From Exiguobacterium sp. s124 (lineage in GTDB: Bacteria > Bacillota > Bacilli > Exiguobacteriales > Exiguobacteriaceae), in assembly GCF_018617485.1 (NCBI RefSeq), contig NZ_JACSKH010000002.1, forward strand, positions 186,001 through 250,000: a stretch of DNA of 64,000 bases, written 5' to 3'. A model generated the notes under the pieces. That model saw only the letters and a program-made list of their open reading frames with translations, ran no database searches and was not told the DNA's origin. Both the position numbers and the translations under genes were made by a program. The stretch's first letter is position 1. Each line of letters begins with the position of its first letter. Below, piece after piece: positions 17,773 through 27,510 of this stretch.

Positions 17773-18426
17773 ATGCAACTGGTTAAGACATTAAACAATC
17801 GATACTCAACAAAAGAATTTGATGTATCCAAGCAAATTTCTGAAGCGGACATGGAGTCAATCAAGTCGCTACTCCAACTTTCTCCATCATCAACGAATGT
17901 TCAGCCATGGCATTTTGTGCTTGCGACAACTGAAGAAGGAAAAGCGCGTGTCGCAAAAGCAGCGAATGGATTCTATAGTTTTAATGAATCGAAAGTGACA
18001 AATGCATCTGCCGTCGTTGTATTTGCATCTAAAACGGAAATCACAGAAGAGTATCTTCAACATGTGACGGACAAGGAAGATGAGGATGGGCGTTTTGCGG
18101 AACAGGAATTCAAGCATGCTAACCACGCAGGGCGAAAGATTTTTGTCGATATGCATAAATACGATTACAAAGACTTATCTCATTGGACTGAAAAACAAGT
18201 CTATCTGAATTTAGGTTCGTTTTTACTTGGTGTCGCGTCATTGGGAATTGATGCGATCCCAATGGAAGGATTAGATATGAAAATGTTAGACGAGGAGTTC
18301 TCATTACGGGAAAAAGGCTTCACTTCTTGTGTTGTCGTATCACTCGGATATCGTTCGGAATCTGATTTCAATGCAGACTTACCAAAATCACGTCTTGATT
18401 TAGCTGAAATCATTGAGGAAGTGTGA
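17773..18426 (+). CDS. Nitroreductase family NAD(P)H-dependent flavoprotein (NfsB-like)
   Basis: 217-aa FMN-dependent nitroreductase close to E. coli NfsB in pattern: [80 protein letters not shown]. It reduces quinones or nitroaromatics by two electrons. ATG 17773 has GGAAGTG upstream; the longer frame from 17716 lacks a ribosome site. The stop overlaps the ATG of a broken SDR gene by one base (TGATG). It is likely induced through the upstream HxlR protein. Confidence 0.85.
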   Translation: MQLVKTLNNRYSTKEFDVSKQISEADMESIKSLLQLSPSSTNVQPWHFVLATTEEGKARVAKAANGFYSFNESKVTNASAVVVFASKTEITEEYLQHVTDKEDEDGRFAEQEFKHANHAGRKIFVDMHKYDYKDLSHWTEKQVYLNLGSFLLGVASLGIDAIPMEGLDMKMLDEEFSLREKGFTSCVVVSLGYRSESDFNADLPKSRLDLAEIIEEV

Positions 18427-19200
18427 TGAAGATTCTCGTTACCGGTGCCACAGACGGAATCGGACTAGCGACCTCCAAACTTTTGATTGAGGAAGGTCAT
18501 GAGGTTTTGGTTCATGGTCGAGACGAGCAAAAACTAGCGGCCGTCGTGTGAGAATTAGACTCTAGTCATGTCACTTCATAATATTGCCGATCTTTCGAAG
18601 TCAGAGGACGTCATGTTATTCGCTGACCGACTACTAAAAGAACATAATTCGATTGATGTCCTGATTCATAATGCTGGAATTTATGGGGCACAGCCACGAC
18701 TTGGGGAGAACGGATGGGATCTTCGCTTCATTGTGAATGCGATAACACCTTATGTTTTGACTAAGAGACTGTTGCCGTTACTTCCTGTAACAGGACGAGT
18801 CGTCAACGTGTCATCTGCTGCCCAGGCACGATTAGACTACGGGGCGTTACGAGGTCATTCACCTATCACGGACGGTGACGCATATGCACAAAGCAAACTG
18901 GCAATTACGATGTGGACATATGAGTTATCAAAAAAATACCCTCAGACTTTCGTAGCGGTCAATCCAAAATCCTTGTTGGGTAGTAAAATGGTGAAAAGTG
19001 CTTATGGAATCGATGGTCATGATTTGATGATTGGAGCGAAAGTCTTGCGTGATGCCGCTACTTTAGATGAATTTGAAGGTGCGTCAGGAAAATATTACGA
19101 TAATGATCGTGAGCAGTTTGCTGAAGCACATCTAGATGTTTACGATGAAGAGCGCAGACAGGAACTCATGGAAACCTTGAATTCCATTTCGTATCTTTAA
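18426..19200 (+). pseudogene. Broken short-chain dehydrogenase gene
   Basis: From ATG 18426 the frame reads [20 protein letters not shown], a clear SDR cofactor motif, then meets TGA at 18549-18551 (codon 42). Residues after this stop (ELDSSHVTS) still look native until a second stop near 18576. The SDR sequence resumes in another frame from about 18568 (HNIADLSKSEDVMLFADRLL), with NAG, VNVSS and the YAQSK catalytic pair. At least two lesions, a nonsense and a frameshift, are needed. It overlaps the nitroreductase stop and was probably its operon partner. Sequencing error is less likely with two lesions. Confidence 0.8.
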
Positions 19201-19349
19201 GTTCACGTCATTCAGCGATTATTGTATCATTCTTGGCGGCGCAGCTTTTCCGCGTAAACGGAGAGATATAAGTTCGGAAGATGCCAACGATGATATCTCT
19301 CGGGCCTTTCCTATTCTTCAACCCTTTTCATAACTAATACTTTGTCAAT

Positions 19350-19386
19350 ATAAAGAAGCCATCGCCCATAAAGGCGATGGCTTCTT
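19350..19386 (-). terminator. Terminator of the histidine kinase gene
   Basis: GAAGCCATCGCC / GGCGATGGCTTC, perfect 12-bp stem, followed on the minus strand by a T-rich tract. Confidence 0.85.
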
Positions 19387-19390
19387 CTCG

Positions 19391-21346
19391 TTAACTACTC
19401 ATTTGATTTGATACATCCATTTTTGGAAGACTGACCGTGAAAATGGAACCTTTGCCGATATTCGATGCGGCGTGGATCGTGCCACCATGACCTTCTGCGA
19501 TTTCTTTACAAATCGCGAGACCAAGGCCCGTGCCTCCGATTTTCCGGCTGGCTGAATTGTCGACGCGATAGAACTTATCAAACAACTTCGACAGCGCGGC
19601 TTGTGGAATCCCGATTCCATGGTCCTCGATCGAAATATCAATCCAATCCGGTCGTTCACATGCGACACGGACATGGATGTCTCCACCACTTGGAGAGTAC
19701 TTCACGGCATTATGAAGCAAGTTCGTGAAGAGTTGTCCGAGTCGTGTCCGATCTCCATATACATAGACGTCTTCTTGACAATCAAACGTGATGCGATGAT
19801 GTTGACTGGACCCTTGATGAATGGCGATGGCCTGTTTCAGGATGTCCGATAGGCGCTCCGTCTCATTGTGGTACGTCTGTTGTCCTGATTCCATTCGCTG
19901 AACATCGAGCAAGTTGGAAATCAAATCTTCGAGACGTAACGTTTCCTGATGGATCATCCCTAAATATTTCTCCGAACGTTCGGGAGACAGTTGTCGGAAA
20001 CGAAGAAGTTCGGTGAATCCGATGATACTCGTGAGCGGCGTGCGGAGTTCATGGGAGACGGTCGAAACGAGTTCGGTTTTCAAACGATCGACCTCAGTCT
20101 CATGCGTCACATCACGGAAGACGAGCATCGTGCCGTGGCGTGTCCCTCTCAAATAAATTTTCTCCGCATACATTTGAATGAAGCGCTCTTCCTGATTCAT
20201 CGAGAACGTGACGCTCTCTTCTTTACACTGTCCATCGAATGAACGTTCCATGAATGCAAAAAAGGCATCTTTTTGGTCGACCTGCAGCCCGAGTTCTTCA
20301 AGACTAGCATCTAAACGATATAAATCGACTTCATTTCGTTTTGTGATCGGTTGATTGAATAAGACGAACAACGCTTGGTTCGCCACTTTTTCGCTTGTCG
20401 CGTGCTCGACATAGATGACAGCATCTCGAATCGAGTGGAGAAGGCGAGCTGTCTTTTCACGCTCTTCCTCAATCCGATAACGCTGATGCGTAAGCGAAGT
20501 CGCCATCTGACGGAATGATGTCGTCAATTGACCGACCTCGTTTTTAGATTGAACCGTGATTGGCGTGACCGGTTGCTTCTCTCCGGCAAGACGCTTACTG
20601 TTTTCAATTAACTCTTGAAGTTGACCGGTCAAGCGTCGGACGTAAGGGCGGGCGACGATGAAGAGAATGAAGAGGACTCCGAGTAAGGAGAGGAGCCAGA
20701 GGGCCTGTGCCCATTTCGTATGTGTCGCAAGTTGAGCACGGAGCGCATCCTCTTCTGCGTTCAGTGAGTTCCGATATTCCGTGAAGACGCTCTCCATATC
20801 GACGATGCTCGCGCTCATATCCGCGGCACTTTTCGAGTTGATTTTAAATTTTCGATCCGCCGGCGGCTCTTTTTGAGGGTTTACTTTCCCGAGCGTTGGC
20901 ATTTTTAAGAAGGGTTCGGTCACGCTTCCGCTCCGCTTTCCTTCTACATAACGTTCAAGGCTTGGCATGACGCGTTCCTGATAAGCGACAAACAGCGTAC
21001 GCGCATCGCTCGCATACGTTTTTTCCTTATCGGTCACGGCGTTCTGTTCGAACCAGGTCGTCTGTTCGTCAATCAAGACTTGTTTATCTTGTACGCGCTC
21101 TAGCATCGCATCGTCTCCGAGGAGTACATAGCCGCGCATTTCATATTGCATCGACTGCCATGTCTCGAACAATTCGGTCGCATTCGTGCGCCGTTCACTA
21201 ATGTTCTCGAGCGATGACGTCGTCTGTTCGATTTGGTTTTCCGTATACACATATACGGCAAGTGACGTGAGGAGGATCAGTCCGATGAATAAGTAGAAGA
21301 CGAACAAAAATTGTCTTCCGATCCGCTGGTCAATCCATGACTTCAT
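19391..21346 (-). CDS. Membrane sensor histidine kinase, orphan
   Basis: 651-aa sensor kinase. TM1 is at about 13-32, then an external helical domain of CHASE3-like character (33-212, ETWQSMQYEMRGYVLLGDD), TM2 at about 213-232, HAMP at 233-287, a PAS-like region at about 300-412, and HisKA with phospho-acceptor His432 in STVSHELRTPLTSI. The HATPase_c domain has NLLHNAVKYSP, DHGIGIP and GGTGLGLAICKEI. No response regulator lies on either side, so its partner must be encoded elsewhere. ATG 21346 follows AAAGGAACGG. The signal is unknown. Confidence 0.88.
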   Translation of the reverse strand: MKSWIDQRIGRQFLFVFYLFIGLILLTSLAVYVYTENQIEQTTSSLENISERRTNATELFETWQSMQYEMRGYVLLGDDAMLERVQDKQVLIDEQTTWFEQNAVTDKEKTYASDARTLFVAYQERVMPSLERYVEGKRSGSVTEPFLKMPTLGKVNPQKEPPADRKFKINSKSAADMSASIVDMESVFTEYRNSLNAEEDALRAQLATHTKWAQALWLLSLLGVLFILFIVARPYVRRLTGQLQELIENSKRLAGEKQPVTPITVQSKNEVGQLTTSFRQMATSLTHQRYRIEEEREKTARLLHSIRDAVIYVEHATSEKVANQALFVLFNQPITKRNEVDLYRLDASLEELGLQVDQKDAFFAFMERSFDGQCKEESVTFSMNQEERFIQMYAEKIYLRGTRHGTMLVFRDVTHETEVDRLKTELVSTVSHELRTPLTSIIGFTELLRFRQLSPERSEKYLGMIHQETLRLEDLISNLLDVQRMESGQQTYHNETERLSDILKQAIAIHQGSSQHHRITFDCQEDVYVYGDRTRLGQLFTNLLHNAVKYSPSGGDIHVRVACERPDWIDISIEDHGIGIPQAALSKLFDKFYRVDNSASRKIGGTGLGLAICKEIAEGHGGTIHAASNIGKGSIFTVSLPKMDVSNQMSS

Positions 21347-21483
21347 AAAGACCGTTCCTTTCTAGAATGATGAACATTCCGACTGTGACTAATATCCTAC
21401 GAGTGTCGTTCTTTCATTGTACAGATTCAAGCGTTTAGATGCTATATATTGAGAAATCAGGGGAATGGATACTATTATATATT

Positions 21484-21512
21484 GAACAGTAGTGAATGAT
21501 ATGCTATTGTTC
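21484..21512 (+). promoter_or_regulatory. Inverted repeat in the PadR gene promoter, candidate PadR operator
   Basis: GAACAGTAG (21484-21492) and CTATTGTTC (21504-21512) form 9-bp arms with one mismatch and an 11-bp spacer, directly before the padR-type gene. The pairing continues weakly outward. PadR proteins usually autoregulate through such repeats. Confidence 0.55.
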
Positions 21513-21535
21513 TATGTATAGTAGGGGGTGGGATC

Positions 21536-21856
21536 ATGAATCCTCAATTCAAAAAGGGCGTACTCAACCTTTGTGTACTGGCACTTGTGGCGGAACAAGA
21601 CCGCTATGGCTATGAACTCGTCCAAGCGATTTCAGCCAAAGTTGCCATTTCAGAGGGTGCCGTCTATCCATTGTTACGTCGACTGACGACAGAGGGCTAT
21701 TTCACAACGTATTTAACCGAGTCTGGGGAAGGACCTCCGCGAAAGTATTATCAGATCACGGAACAAGGAAAAACACATTTGGCTGAGTTGCGAGCGGAAT
21801 GGGATGTATTCACGAACGGCGTCAATGACTTAATCCGAGGGGGAGACGACAGATGA
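21536..21856 (+). CDS. PadR family transcriptional regulator
   Basis: 106-aa PadR-type winged helix: FKKGVLNLCVLALVAEQDRYGYELVQAISAK, EGAVYPLLRRLTTEGYF, ESGEGPPRKYYQITEQGKTHLAEL. The stop overlaps the start of the next gene by 4 bp (ATGA), so the two are co-translated. The partner is a HAAS-DUF4097 protein, a frequent partner of PadR regulators in Firmicutes. ATG 21536 follows GGGGGTGGGATC. Confidence 0.9.
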   Translation: MNPQFKKGVLNLCVLALVAEQDRYGYELVQAISAKVAISEGAVYPLLRRLTTEGYFTTYLTESGEGPPRKYYQITEQGKTHLAELRAEWDVFTNGVNDLIRGGDDR

Positions 21857-22881
21857 ATGAAGAACAGTACTTGTCAGAGCTTGAGCAGTTATTGATGAAT
21901 GTGAAGGTGAAGGATCGCCTCGATATTTTACGAGACGTGTCTGAATATTTCACGAGCGGTCGATTAGAGGGTAGAAGTGATGAGGAGATGGCACGCGAGT
22001 TAGGGGAACCGAGCGTACTCGCCTCGGAACTACTCGCTTCTGTCGATTTTGAAGTATCGGAATCGACACGACCGCCTGCGGTTGTCAAAAGCTCGACCGT
22101 AGCCTTTCAAAGTGTTCTCATCCAAGTACAGCATGCACAGGTGTTCGTCACACCATCACAGGATGGCTATGCGTATGCGACGCTCGAAACGGAAACCGAC
22201 CATGGGGTCGTGATGGACATCGTCGGGGACACGCTTGAGATTCGGATTGAATCCGAACGTCGTTTCGGTCTCTCTGACCTCTTCTCGTGGTTCGGGTCGA
22301 AAGCACCGGTGCTTCGAGTCGAGCTGCCGCATCACGCCTATCATCAGATTCAATTGAAAAACCGCCACGGTTCGAGTGATGTACAAGATCTTCAAGCGGA
22401 ACGGTTACACGTGGAGAGTGAGAACGGTCGAGTCATCGCGCATCATATTCAGGCACGCCAAGGTGTGCTTCGTACATCGAACGGACAGGTGCTCGCGTCG
22501 AGTTGTCACGGTCACGATTGGGAGCTCCATTCCTCAAACGGTCGCGTGGAAGCAAAACATTCTCAACTAGAACGGATTAACATCCATTCCTCGAATGGTC
22601 GAATCGATGTCGATCACGTCATGGGGGCAATTGATGCCAAAACGTCAAACGGTCGAATTGACTGTATCGTTCAATCGATTCAATCACCGATTCGATTGAA
22701 GACAAACAATGGGAAGATTGACTTGCACGTTGAGGAACGTCCAGAAGATGTGACGATTCGGGCGAAGTCGCGGAACGGAAAAGTCAATGTATTCGGAGAA
22801 CGGTCGAAAGAGTGCGTGTTCGGTGAAGGATCGATTGATGTGAAATTAACAAGCTCGAACGGAAGTGTCACGGTATCATGA
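21853..22881 (+). CDS. HAAS - DUF4097 fusion protein
   Basis: 342-aa protein. Residues 1-62 (QYLSELEQLLMNVKVKDRLDILRDVSEYF, ARELGEPSVLASELL) form a HAAS/DUF1700 helical domain, usually a separate protein between PadR and DUF4097. From about 75 on it is a DUF4097 beta-repeat domain with recurring NG turns (SENGRV, TSNGQV, SSNGRV, SSNGRI, TSNGRI, TNNGKI, SRNGKV, SSNGSV) at roughly 18-20-residue spacing, consistent with a beta-helix. No membrane segment or signal peptide is obvious. The role is unknown; related loci respond to envelope stress. Confidence 0.8.
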   Translation: MNEEQYLSELEQLLMNVKVKDRLDILRDVSEYFTSGRLEGRSDEEMARELGEPSVLASELLASVDFEVSESTRPPAVVKSSTVAFQSVLIQVQHAQVFVTPSQDGYAYATLETETDHGVVMDIVGDTLEIRIESERRFGLSDLFSWFGSKAPVLRVELPHHAYHQIQLKNRHGSSDVQDLQAERLHVESENGRVIAHHIQARQGVLRTSNGQVLASSCHGHDWELHSSNGRVEAKHSQLERINIHSSNGRIDVDHVMGAIDAKTSNGRIDCIVQSIQSPIRLKTNNGKIDLHVEERPEDVTIRAKSRNGKVNVFGERSKECVFGEGSIDVKLTSSNGSVTVS

Positions 22882-22885
22882 TTAA

Positions 22886-22919
22886 CATAGCCCCTCCATC
22901 AATCGATGGAGGGGCTATG
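22886..22919. terminator. Hairpin between the convergent DUF4097 and lutC genes
   Basis: CATAGCCCCTCCATC / GATGGAGGGGCTATG, a perfect 15-bp stem with a 4-nt loop. T-tracts are poor on both sides, so terminator strength is uncertain. Confidence 0.6.
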
Positions 22920-22920
22920 C

Positions 22921-23613
22921 TTATAAGTCATGCACTAAGATATAGGCGACTCGAACGGGTCCATGGACACCAACGATCAGGTTCATCTCAATGTCGGCCG
23001 AGTTCGACGGACCGGAGATGAAATTGACACCGTTCGGGGAACGGAGGTCATCTTGGTCGAGTTCGGCAAGTTGTTGTGCCGTTTGCGTCATACGTGGAAC
23101 AAGGACAGATTTCGGGATGATTGCGATATGGTCTTGCGGTAACAGACTGATCGTTCGTGATTTGCCAGGCTTCGCATATTGAACGATTGTCGCACTTTCC
23201 GCAAACGCCGCATCCGCAATCGTAATGCCGATGTCGGCACGGGCGGCCAGCTCTCGACTCGCTTTCGGTTGTGACGAATCCCACCAAGCGAACGTCTCAC
23301 TCGTTGTGGGTGCCCAAGCGGAAATTCGTTCATCGTTCTCCGCAAGAATCCTTGTTCCGTCATAACGGCCAATCAAGAGACGGAGCGTATCATCGAGATG
23401 CGAGGATTCGCATTCGACCAAATCGGTATGAATTCGGGTCGCGACCATACGAAACGTTTCGAGCAATTCCTCTTCGCTCGCATCTTTTAACACGTCGTCT
23501 TGTGGGCGATATTTATAGTCACGTTTCGGTGGGGTGAGGTCGACCTCACGACCGAGCTGTTTGGCGATTCGTTGTAAAAAGTCTTCACGGTTTGTGATTG
23601 TGCCAGGATTCAT
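22921..23613 (-). CDS. lutC: Lactate utilization protein LutC
   Basis: 230-aa LUD-domain protein, third subunit of the LutABC L-lactate oxidation system. Recognisable stretches are [51 protein letters not shown] and the C-terminal [34 protein letters not shown]. Its ATG overlaps the lutB stop by 4 bp (ATGA). It is the last gene of the operon. Confidence 0.93.
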   Translation of the reverse strand: MNPGTITNREDFLQRIAKQLGREVDLTPPKRDYKYRPQDDVLKDASEEELLETFRMVATRIHTDLVECESSHLDDTLRLLIGRYDGTRILAENDERISAWAPTTSETFAWWDSSQPKASRELAARADIGITIADAAFAESATIVQYAKPGKSRTISLLPQDHIAIIPKSVLVPRMTQTAQQLAELDQDDLRSPNGVNFISGPSNSADIEMNLIVGVHGPVRVAYILVHDL

Positions 23614-25019
23614 TCGACGTTCCCCCGTTTCTTAAACCAATCTCGGACGGTCTGTTTGTTCGGTTGCGGCAAGTCTTTGGAGTCCGTCCAAGCAGGTAAC
23701 CCTTTTTCAATATGACCAGATGTGGCGAACGGTGATGTCGCAAACGGTGCGACGTGTTCCGCGGCTTCGAATAAGAAAGGACTCGATGCCGTGACGGCAA
23801 ATCCTTTCATCGCAATCCGCTCCACGAATGGTGATTGTCTCTTTTCTTCTACGATGACACGACGGTGTTCAATCAATAGCTCGTGTAGCGGAATCTTCAC
23901 AGGGCATGCCTCTGTACAGGCACCGCATAGACTTGACGCGTAAGGGAGCTCTTTATAGTTTTCGTATCCGTCTAGGAGTGGGGCCAACACGGCACCGATT
24001 GGACCAGGATAAATTGACCCGTACGCATGCCCACCGATATGGCGATAGACCGGACAGACGTTGATGCATGCCGCGCAACGGATGCATTGCAGGACCGATT
24101 GGAACTGTGTACCGAGAATGCCAGAACGTTTATTGTCGACGATGACGAGATGGAATTCTTCCGGACCATCGACTTCGCCGACCGCACGCGTCCCGGCGAA
24201 TGTCGTGATGTATGACGTGAGGCGTTGACCGACCGCGCTTCGACAAAGCATATTGACGAGTACCTCGAACTCTTCATAAGATGGGACGACGCGTTCCATC
24301 CCCATGACAGAGATGACCGTATCAGGAAGTGACGTCACCATGCGTCCATTTCCTTCATTGGTTACAAGCCCGACGGCTCCACTCTCCGCGATGGCGAAAT
24401 TACAACCGGTGATGCCGACTTCTGCCTTCAAAAAGTCTTTCCGGAGTTCTTGTCGTGCGTAGCGTCCGAGCTCGGTCGGATCGTTCGAACCCGTATATCC
24501 GTGAGCAGTGAACGTCTCATGGACAGCGTCACGGTCTTTGTGTAGGGCAGGGGCCACGATGTGAGACGGTGGATCTTCGTCGAGTTGTAAAATCCATTCC
24601 CCAAGGTCGGACTCGACGACGGTACATCCTTCTTCCTGGAGTGCCTCGTTCAATCCGATCTCTTCTGTGACCATCGATTTTGATTTCACGACATGTTTTG
24701 CTTGTTTCGAACGAACGACTTCTCGAATATAGCGGTTCGCTTCTTCTGGCGTTTCTGCAAAAAAGACGCTCCCGCCTCGTTTTGAGACGTTCTCGCTCAA
24801 TTGATACAAGTAATAATCGAGATGTTCGAGCACGTGTTGACGAATCTCTTCCGAATGATCGCGAAACGCTTCCCAGTCTCCAAGTTCACCCGCAGCATCC
24901 AACCGTCCATCCCGCAGCCGATTTTGAGCCGAACTGACGGCTTGACGCATGAACGCATCCTCAATCCCGTCCTTCCGACGGTCTTGAAACTTCTCATCTA
25001 ACCGAATCCCCATGCTCAT
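23610..25019 (-). CDS. lutB: Lactate utilization iron-sulfur protein LutB
   Basis: 469-aa LutB with an N-terminal LUD domain and a C-terminal ferredoxin-like region. Two iron-sulfur motifs are visible: [16 protein letters not shown] and [13 protein letters not shown]. Strongly conserved blocks include [41 protein letters not shown] and [13 protein letters not shown]. It carries electrons in lactate-to-pyruvate oxidation. Start ATG 25019 overlaps the lutA stop by 4 bp. Confidence 0.95.
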   Translation of the reverse strand: MSMGIRLDEKFQDRRKDGIEDAFMRQAVSSAQNRLRDGRLDAAGELGDWEAFRDHSEEIRQHVLEHLDYYLYQLSENVSKRGGSVFFAETPEEANRYIREVVRSKQAKHVVKSKSMVTEEIGLNEALQEEGCTVVESDLGEWILQLDEDPPSHIVAPALHKDRDAVHETFTAHGYTGSNDPTELGRYARQELRKDFLKAEVGITGCNFAIAESGAVGLVTNEGNGRMVTSLPDTVISVMGMERVVPSYEEFEVLVNMLCRSAVGQRLTSYITTFAGTRAVGEVDGPEEFHLVIVDNKRSGILGTQFQSVLQCIRCAACINVCPVYRHIGGHAYGSIYPGPIGAVLAPLLDGYENYKELPYASSLCGACTEACPVKIPLHELLIEHRRVIVEEKRQSPFVERIAMKGFAVTASSPFLFEAAEHVAPFATSPFATSGHIEKGLPAWTDSKDLPQPNKQTVRDWFKKRGNVE

Positions 25020-25753
25020 GCTTGCTTCACTCCTTCGTTCAAGACTTCGGCAATGTGCATCACTTTGATCGGATGCCCTTGCTTATGAAGACGTCCGCCG
25101 ATGTTCATGAGACAAGACGCATCCGCCCCAATCAAAACGTCTGCACCGGACTGTAAAATCGATTCGACTTTCTCATCTACCATCTGGACCGACACGTCCG
25201 GCATTTTGACGGAGAACGTCCCTCCGAACCCGCAACAGTTATGTACATTTGCGAGAGGAACCATCGTCAAGCCATCGACGTTTCCGAGCAATTTCCCTGG
25301 CGCGGCTTCGATTCCGAGGAGGCGGGTCATATGACAGGACGCATGATAAGTCGCTGTAGCTGGAAACTTGGCGCCGACGTCTGTGACTTCGAGCACGTCA
25401 ACGATGAACTGTGTCAGTTCGAACGTTTTGGCGGCATGCGCTTCTGCACGAGGACCCCATACCGGATCATCTTGGAATAAATGTGGATAGTCACGCATCA
25501 TCATGACGCATGACCCCGATGGTCCGACAATATACTCCGCATCGGCCTGTTCGAATGTTTCAATCATGTGCTTGGCGATTTTCTTCGTCTCCTCATGGTA
25601 GCCGCTGTTATAGGCGGGTTGCCCACAACACGTCTGTTCAAATGGGAAGGTCACCTCGCACCCTAAATGTTCAAGCAGTTCGACTGTCGCTTGTCCGACG
25701 GATGGAAACAACGTATCTGATAGACAAGTGACGAATAAAGCTACATTCGGCAT
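25016..25753 (-). CDS. lutA: Lactate utilization protein LutA
   Basis: 245-aa LutA with two CCG (cysteine-rich) domains: [18 protein letters not shown] and [17 protein letters not shown]. It is the first gene of lutABC. ATG 25753 ([11 protein letters not shown]) is chosen because GAAGGA lies 6 bases before it; the in-frame ATG at 25759 touches that site. No LutR-type GntR regulator is nearby. Confidence 0.93.
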   Translation of the reverse strand: MPNVALFVTCLSDTLFPSVGQATVELLEHLGCEVTFPFEQTCCGQPAYNSGYHEETKKIAKHMIETFEQADAEYIVGPSGSCVMMMRDYPHLFQDDPVWGPRAEAHAAKTFELTQFIVDVLEVTDVGAKFPATATYHASCHMTRLLGIEAAPGKLLGNVDGLTMVPLANVHNCCGFGGTFSVKMPDVSVQMVDEKVESILQSGADVLIGADASCLMNIGGRLHKQGHPIKVMHIAEVLNEGVKQA

Positions 25754-25941
25754 AGCCATTCCTTCTTTCTTCTCATGATAGCGATTTCAACGTCATTATT
25801 TCATAAAGAGTAGGAAAGTGACAGAAAAATAGGGAGAAAAACTGATTTATTTGTAAAATCCTGTCTAATTGATAACGTATCTCACTGAACAGACATTCAT
25901 CTATTTTCTGATATAAAACAGGAAGGAAGCACGTATAACAG

Positions 25942-25972
25942 AAAAAGATCCTCGTCATATGACGAGGATCTT
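25942..25972 (-). terminator. Terminator of pbuG
   Basis: GATCCTCGTCATATGACGAGGATC is a perfect palindrome followed on the minus strand by T5. Confidence 0.88.
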
Positions 25973-25981
25973 GCATCTAGA

Positions 25982-27271
25982 TTATAGGAAGAACATTTCC
26001 AAGATGAAGAGTGCGCCGAACAAATAGATGAGCGGATGGACCGTCTCTTTGTTCATCGCTTTGAAGATCGGGTACAAGATGAACCCGAACGCGATTCCGC
26101 GTTCGATGCTTCCTGAAAGCGGCATGATCAAAATCGTCATGAACGCCGGGAAGTATTCGCTAAAGTCGCTCCAGTCGATATAACGGACGTTCGTCAACAT
26201 GAGAGCCCCAACGATGATGAGTGCAGGAGCTGTAATCGCTGCGACGCCAGAGATGGCACCGATGAGCGGGCTAAAGAAGAGCGTCAGTCCGAACAAGCCG
26301 GCAACGACAGCCGTTGTGAGACCGGTACGTCCACCTTGTGCGACACCGGCTGCAGACTCGATGTATGCAGTCGAAGGACTCGTTCCGACGAGTGAACCAC
26401 CCATTGTGGCAAGCGAGTCGGCAAAGAGTGCACGGTGACCATTTTCAATCGTGCCATCTTCCTTTAAAAGACCGGCTTGTTTCCCGACACCGACAAGTGT
26501 ACCTGTCGTATCGAACAATGTGACGAGGAAGAACGAGAGGACGGCACCGAATAATCCATATTGGATGACATCACTAAATGCTGTCACTGGGTTGACCATA
26601 AGTCCTTCTGGAAGTGTCGGCATTGCCGTGACACCGTTGATTTGTAAGATGTCCATGAAGTAAGCCGCGATTCCAGTGAGTAGCATCCCAATCAATAGTG
26701 ACCCTGGGACATTGCGCGAGAAGAGAAGTGCCGAGACGATTAAACCACCGAGTACGAGTAATACTTCTGGTGAGGATACGTCACCGAGACGCACCAAGTT
26801 CGCCTCATCTGCGACAATCAATCCCGATAACTTCAATCCGAGCGAAGCGATGAAGAGACCGATTCCGGTCGTGATCGCATGTTTCAGCGAAGTCGGGATC
26901 GCTTGAATCAGTTTCGTCCGAATCGGAGAAAGCGACAGGATTAAAAAGAAGACGGACGAGACGAAGACGACGCCGAGAGCAGCGGATGGTGCGATTTGTT
27001 CTTGGGCGACGAGCGTGTACGCAAAGAATGCGTTGAGGCCCATGCCGGGTGCAACCGCGATCGGCAAGTTCGCATAAAACGCCATCAAGCCTGTCCCGAT
27101 GAGAATCGCGATGATTGTCGCTGTAAAAGCTTGAGCGAAAGGGATTCCGGCATCAGATAGGATGGCCGGGTTGACGACAGAGATATATGCCATCGTCACG
27201 AACGTTGTAATCCCTGCAGTGACTTCCTGTTTAACATTCGTTCCATGTTGTTTCAGTTTAAAAATATTCAT
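25982..27271 (-). CDS. pbuG: Guanine/hypoxanthine permease (AzgA-type NCS2)
   Basis: 429-aa NCS2/AzgA permease with about 12-14 membrane segments. The start GTNVKQEVTAGITTFVTMAYISVVNPAILSDAG and the motif VAPGMGLNAFFAYTLV are typical of the adenine/guanine/hypoxanthine branch (PbuG/PbuO), as are LFDTTGTLVGVGKQAGLL and GTSPSTAYIESAAGVAQGGRTGL. PbuG versus PbuO cannot be told apart by eye. ATG 27271 follows AAGGAG. A strong promoter and two inverted PurBox-like sites lie upstream. No purine riboswitch was seen in its leader. Confidence 0.88.
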   Translation of the reverse strand: MNIFKLKQHGTNVKQEVTAGITTFVTMAYISVVNPAILSDAGIPFAQAFTATIIAILIGTGLMAFYANLPIAVAPGMGLNAFFAYTLVAQEQIAPSAALGVVFVSSVFFLILSLSPIRTKLIQAIPTSLKHAITTGIGLFIASLGLKLSGLIVADEANLVRLGDVSSPEVLLVLGGLIVSALLFSRNVPGSLLIGMLLTGIAAYFMDILQINGVTAMPTLPEGLMVNPVTAFSDVIQYGLFGAVLSFFLVTLFDTTGTLVGVGKQAGLLKEDGTIENGHRALFADSLATMGGSLVGTSPSTAYIESAAGVAQGGRTGLTTAVVAGLFGLTLFFSPLIGAISGVAAITAPALIIVGALMLTNVRYIDWSDFSEYFPAFMTILIMPLSGSIERGIAFGFILYPIFKAMNKETVHPLIYLFGALFILEMFFL

Positions 27272-27295
27272 CGATAAAACTCCTTATTTCGGTCT

Positions 27296-27306
27296 ATTTC
27301 CGAACA
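27296..27306 (-). promoter_or_regulatory. PurBox-like site in the pbuG leader
   Basis: ATTTCCGAACA carries the CGAAC core of the Bacillus PurR box. An inverted copy, TGTTCGGAAAT, lies at 27424-27434, 117 bp away, so the two flank the pbuG promoter. Confidence 0.4.
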
Positions 27307-27348
27307 ATAATTGAAAATAATGATCAAATTAACGTTATCAACTTGATG

Positions 27349-27377
27349 ACTATACAAAAATGTTTGATTCACGTCAA
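27349..27377 (-). promoter_or_regulatory. Sigma-A promoter of pbuG
   Basis: Minus strand TTGACG (27372-27377), exactly 17 bp, TATAGT (27349-27354). Confidence 0.7.
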
Positions 27378-27423
27378 TTGTTTTGAGTAAAAAACATCAA
27401 AAATGATTAGGTGGTATAAAAAA

Positions 27424-27434
27424 TGTTCGGAAAT
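27424..27434. promoter_or_regulatory. Second PurBox-like site, inverted
   Basis: TGTTCGGAAAT is the reverse complement of the site in the pbuG leader. It lies between pbuG and the small gene at 27511, so it could serve either side. Confidence 0.4.
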
Positions 27435-27458
27435 AAACTTTTTTACAAAATATGCTTG

Positions 27459-27478
27459 CTCTGAAACGCGTTTCAGAG
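27459..27478 (+). promoter_or_regulatory. Perfect 20-bp LacI-type operator
   Basis: CTCTGAAACGCGTTTCAGAG is a perfect palindrome with the central CG typical of LacI-family operators. It sits 33 bp before a small gene and upstream of a LacI-family gene, so autoregulation is likely. Confidence 0.7.
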
Positions 27479-27510
27479 GATACGGTATAGACAAAGGGAG
27501 GGGAACCGAT

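Noticed and set aside
19230-19310. GAGAGATAT / ATATCTCTC arms in the gap after the broken SDR gene
   Set aside because: The loop is long and no T-run follows, so a terminator is not supported and no other role is evident.
27403-27510. N-terminal extension of the 77-aa gene
   Set aside because: It would begin upstream of the 20-bp operator and has no ribosome site; the ATG at 27511 does.
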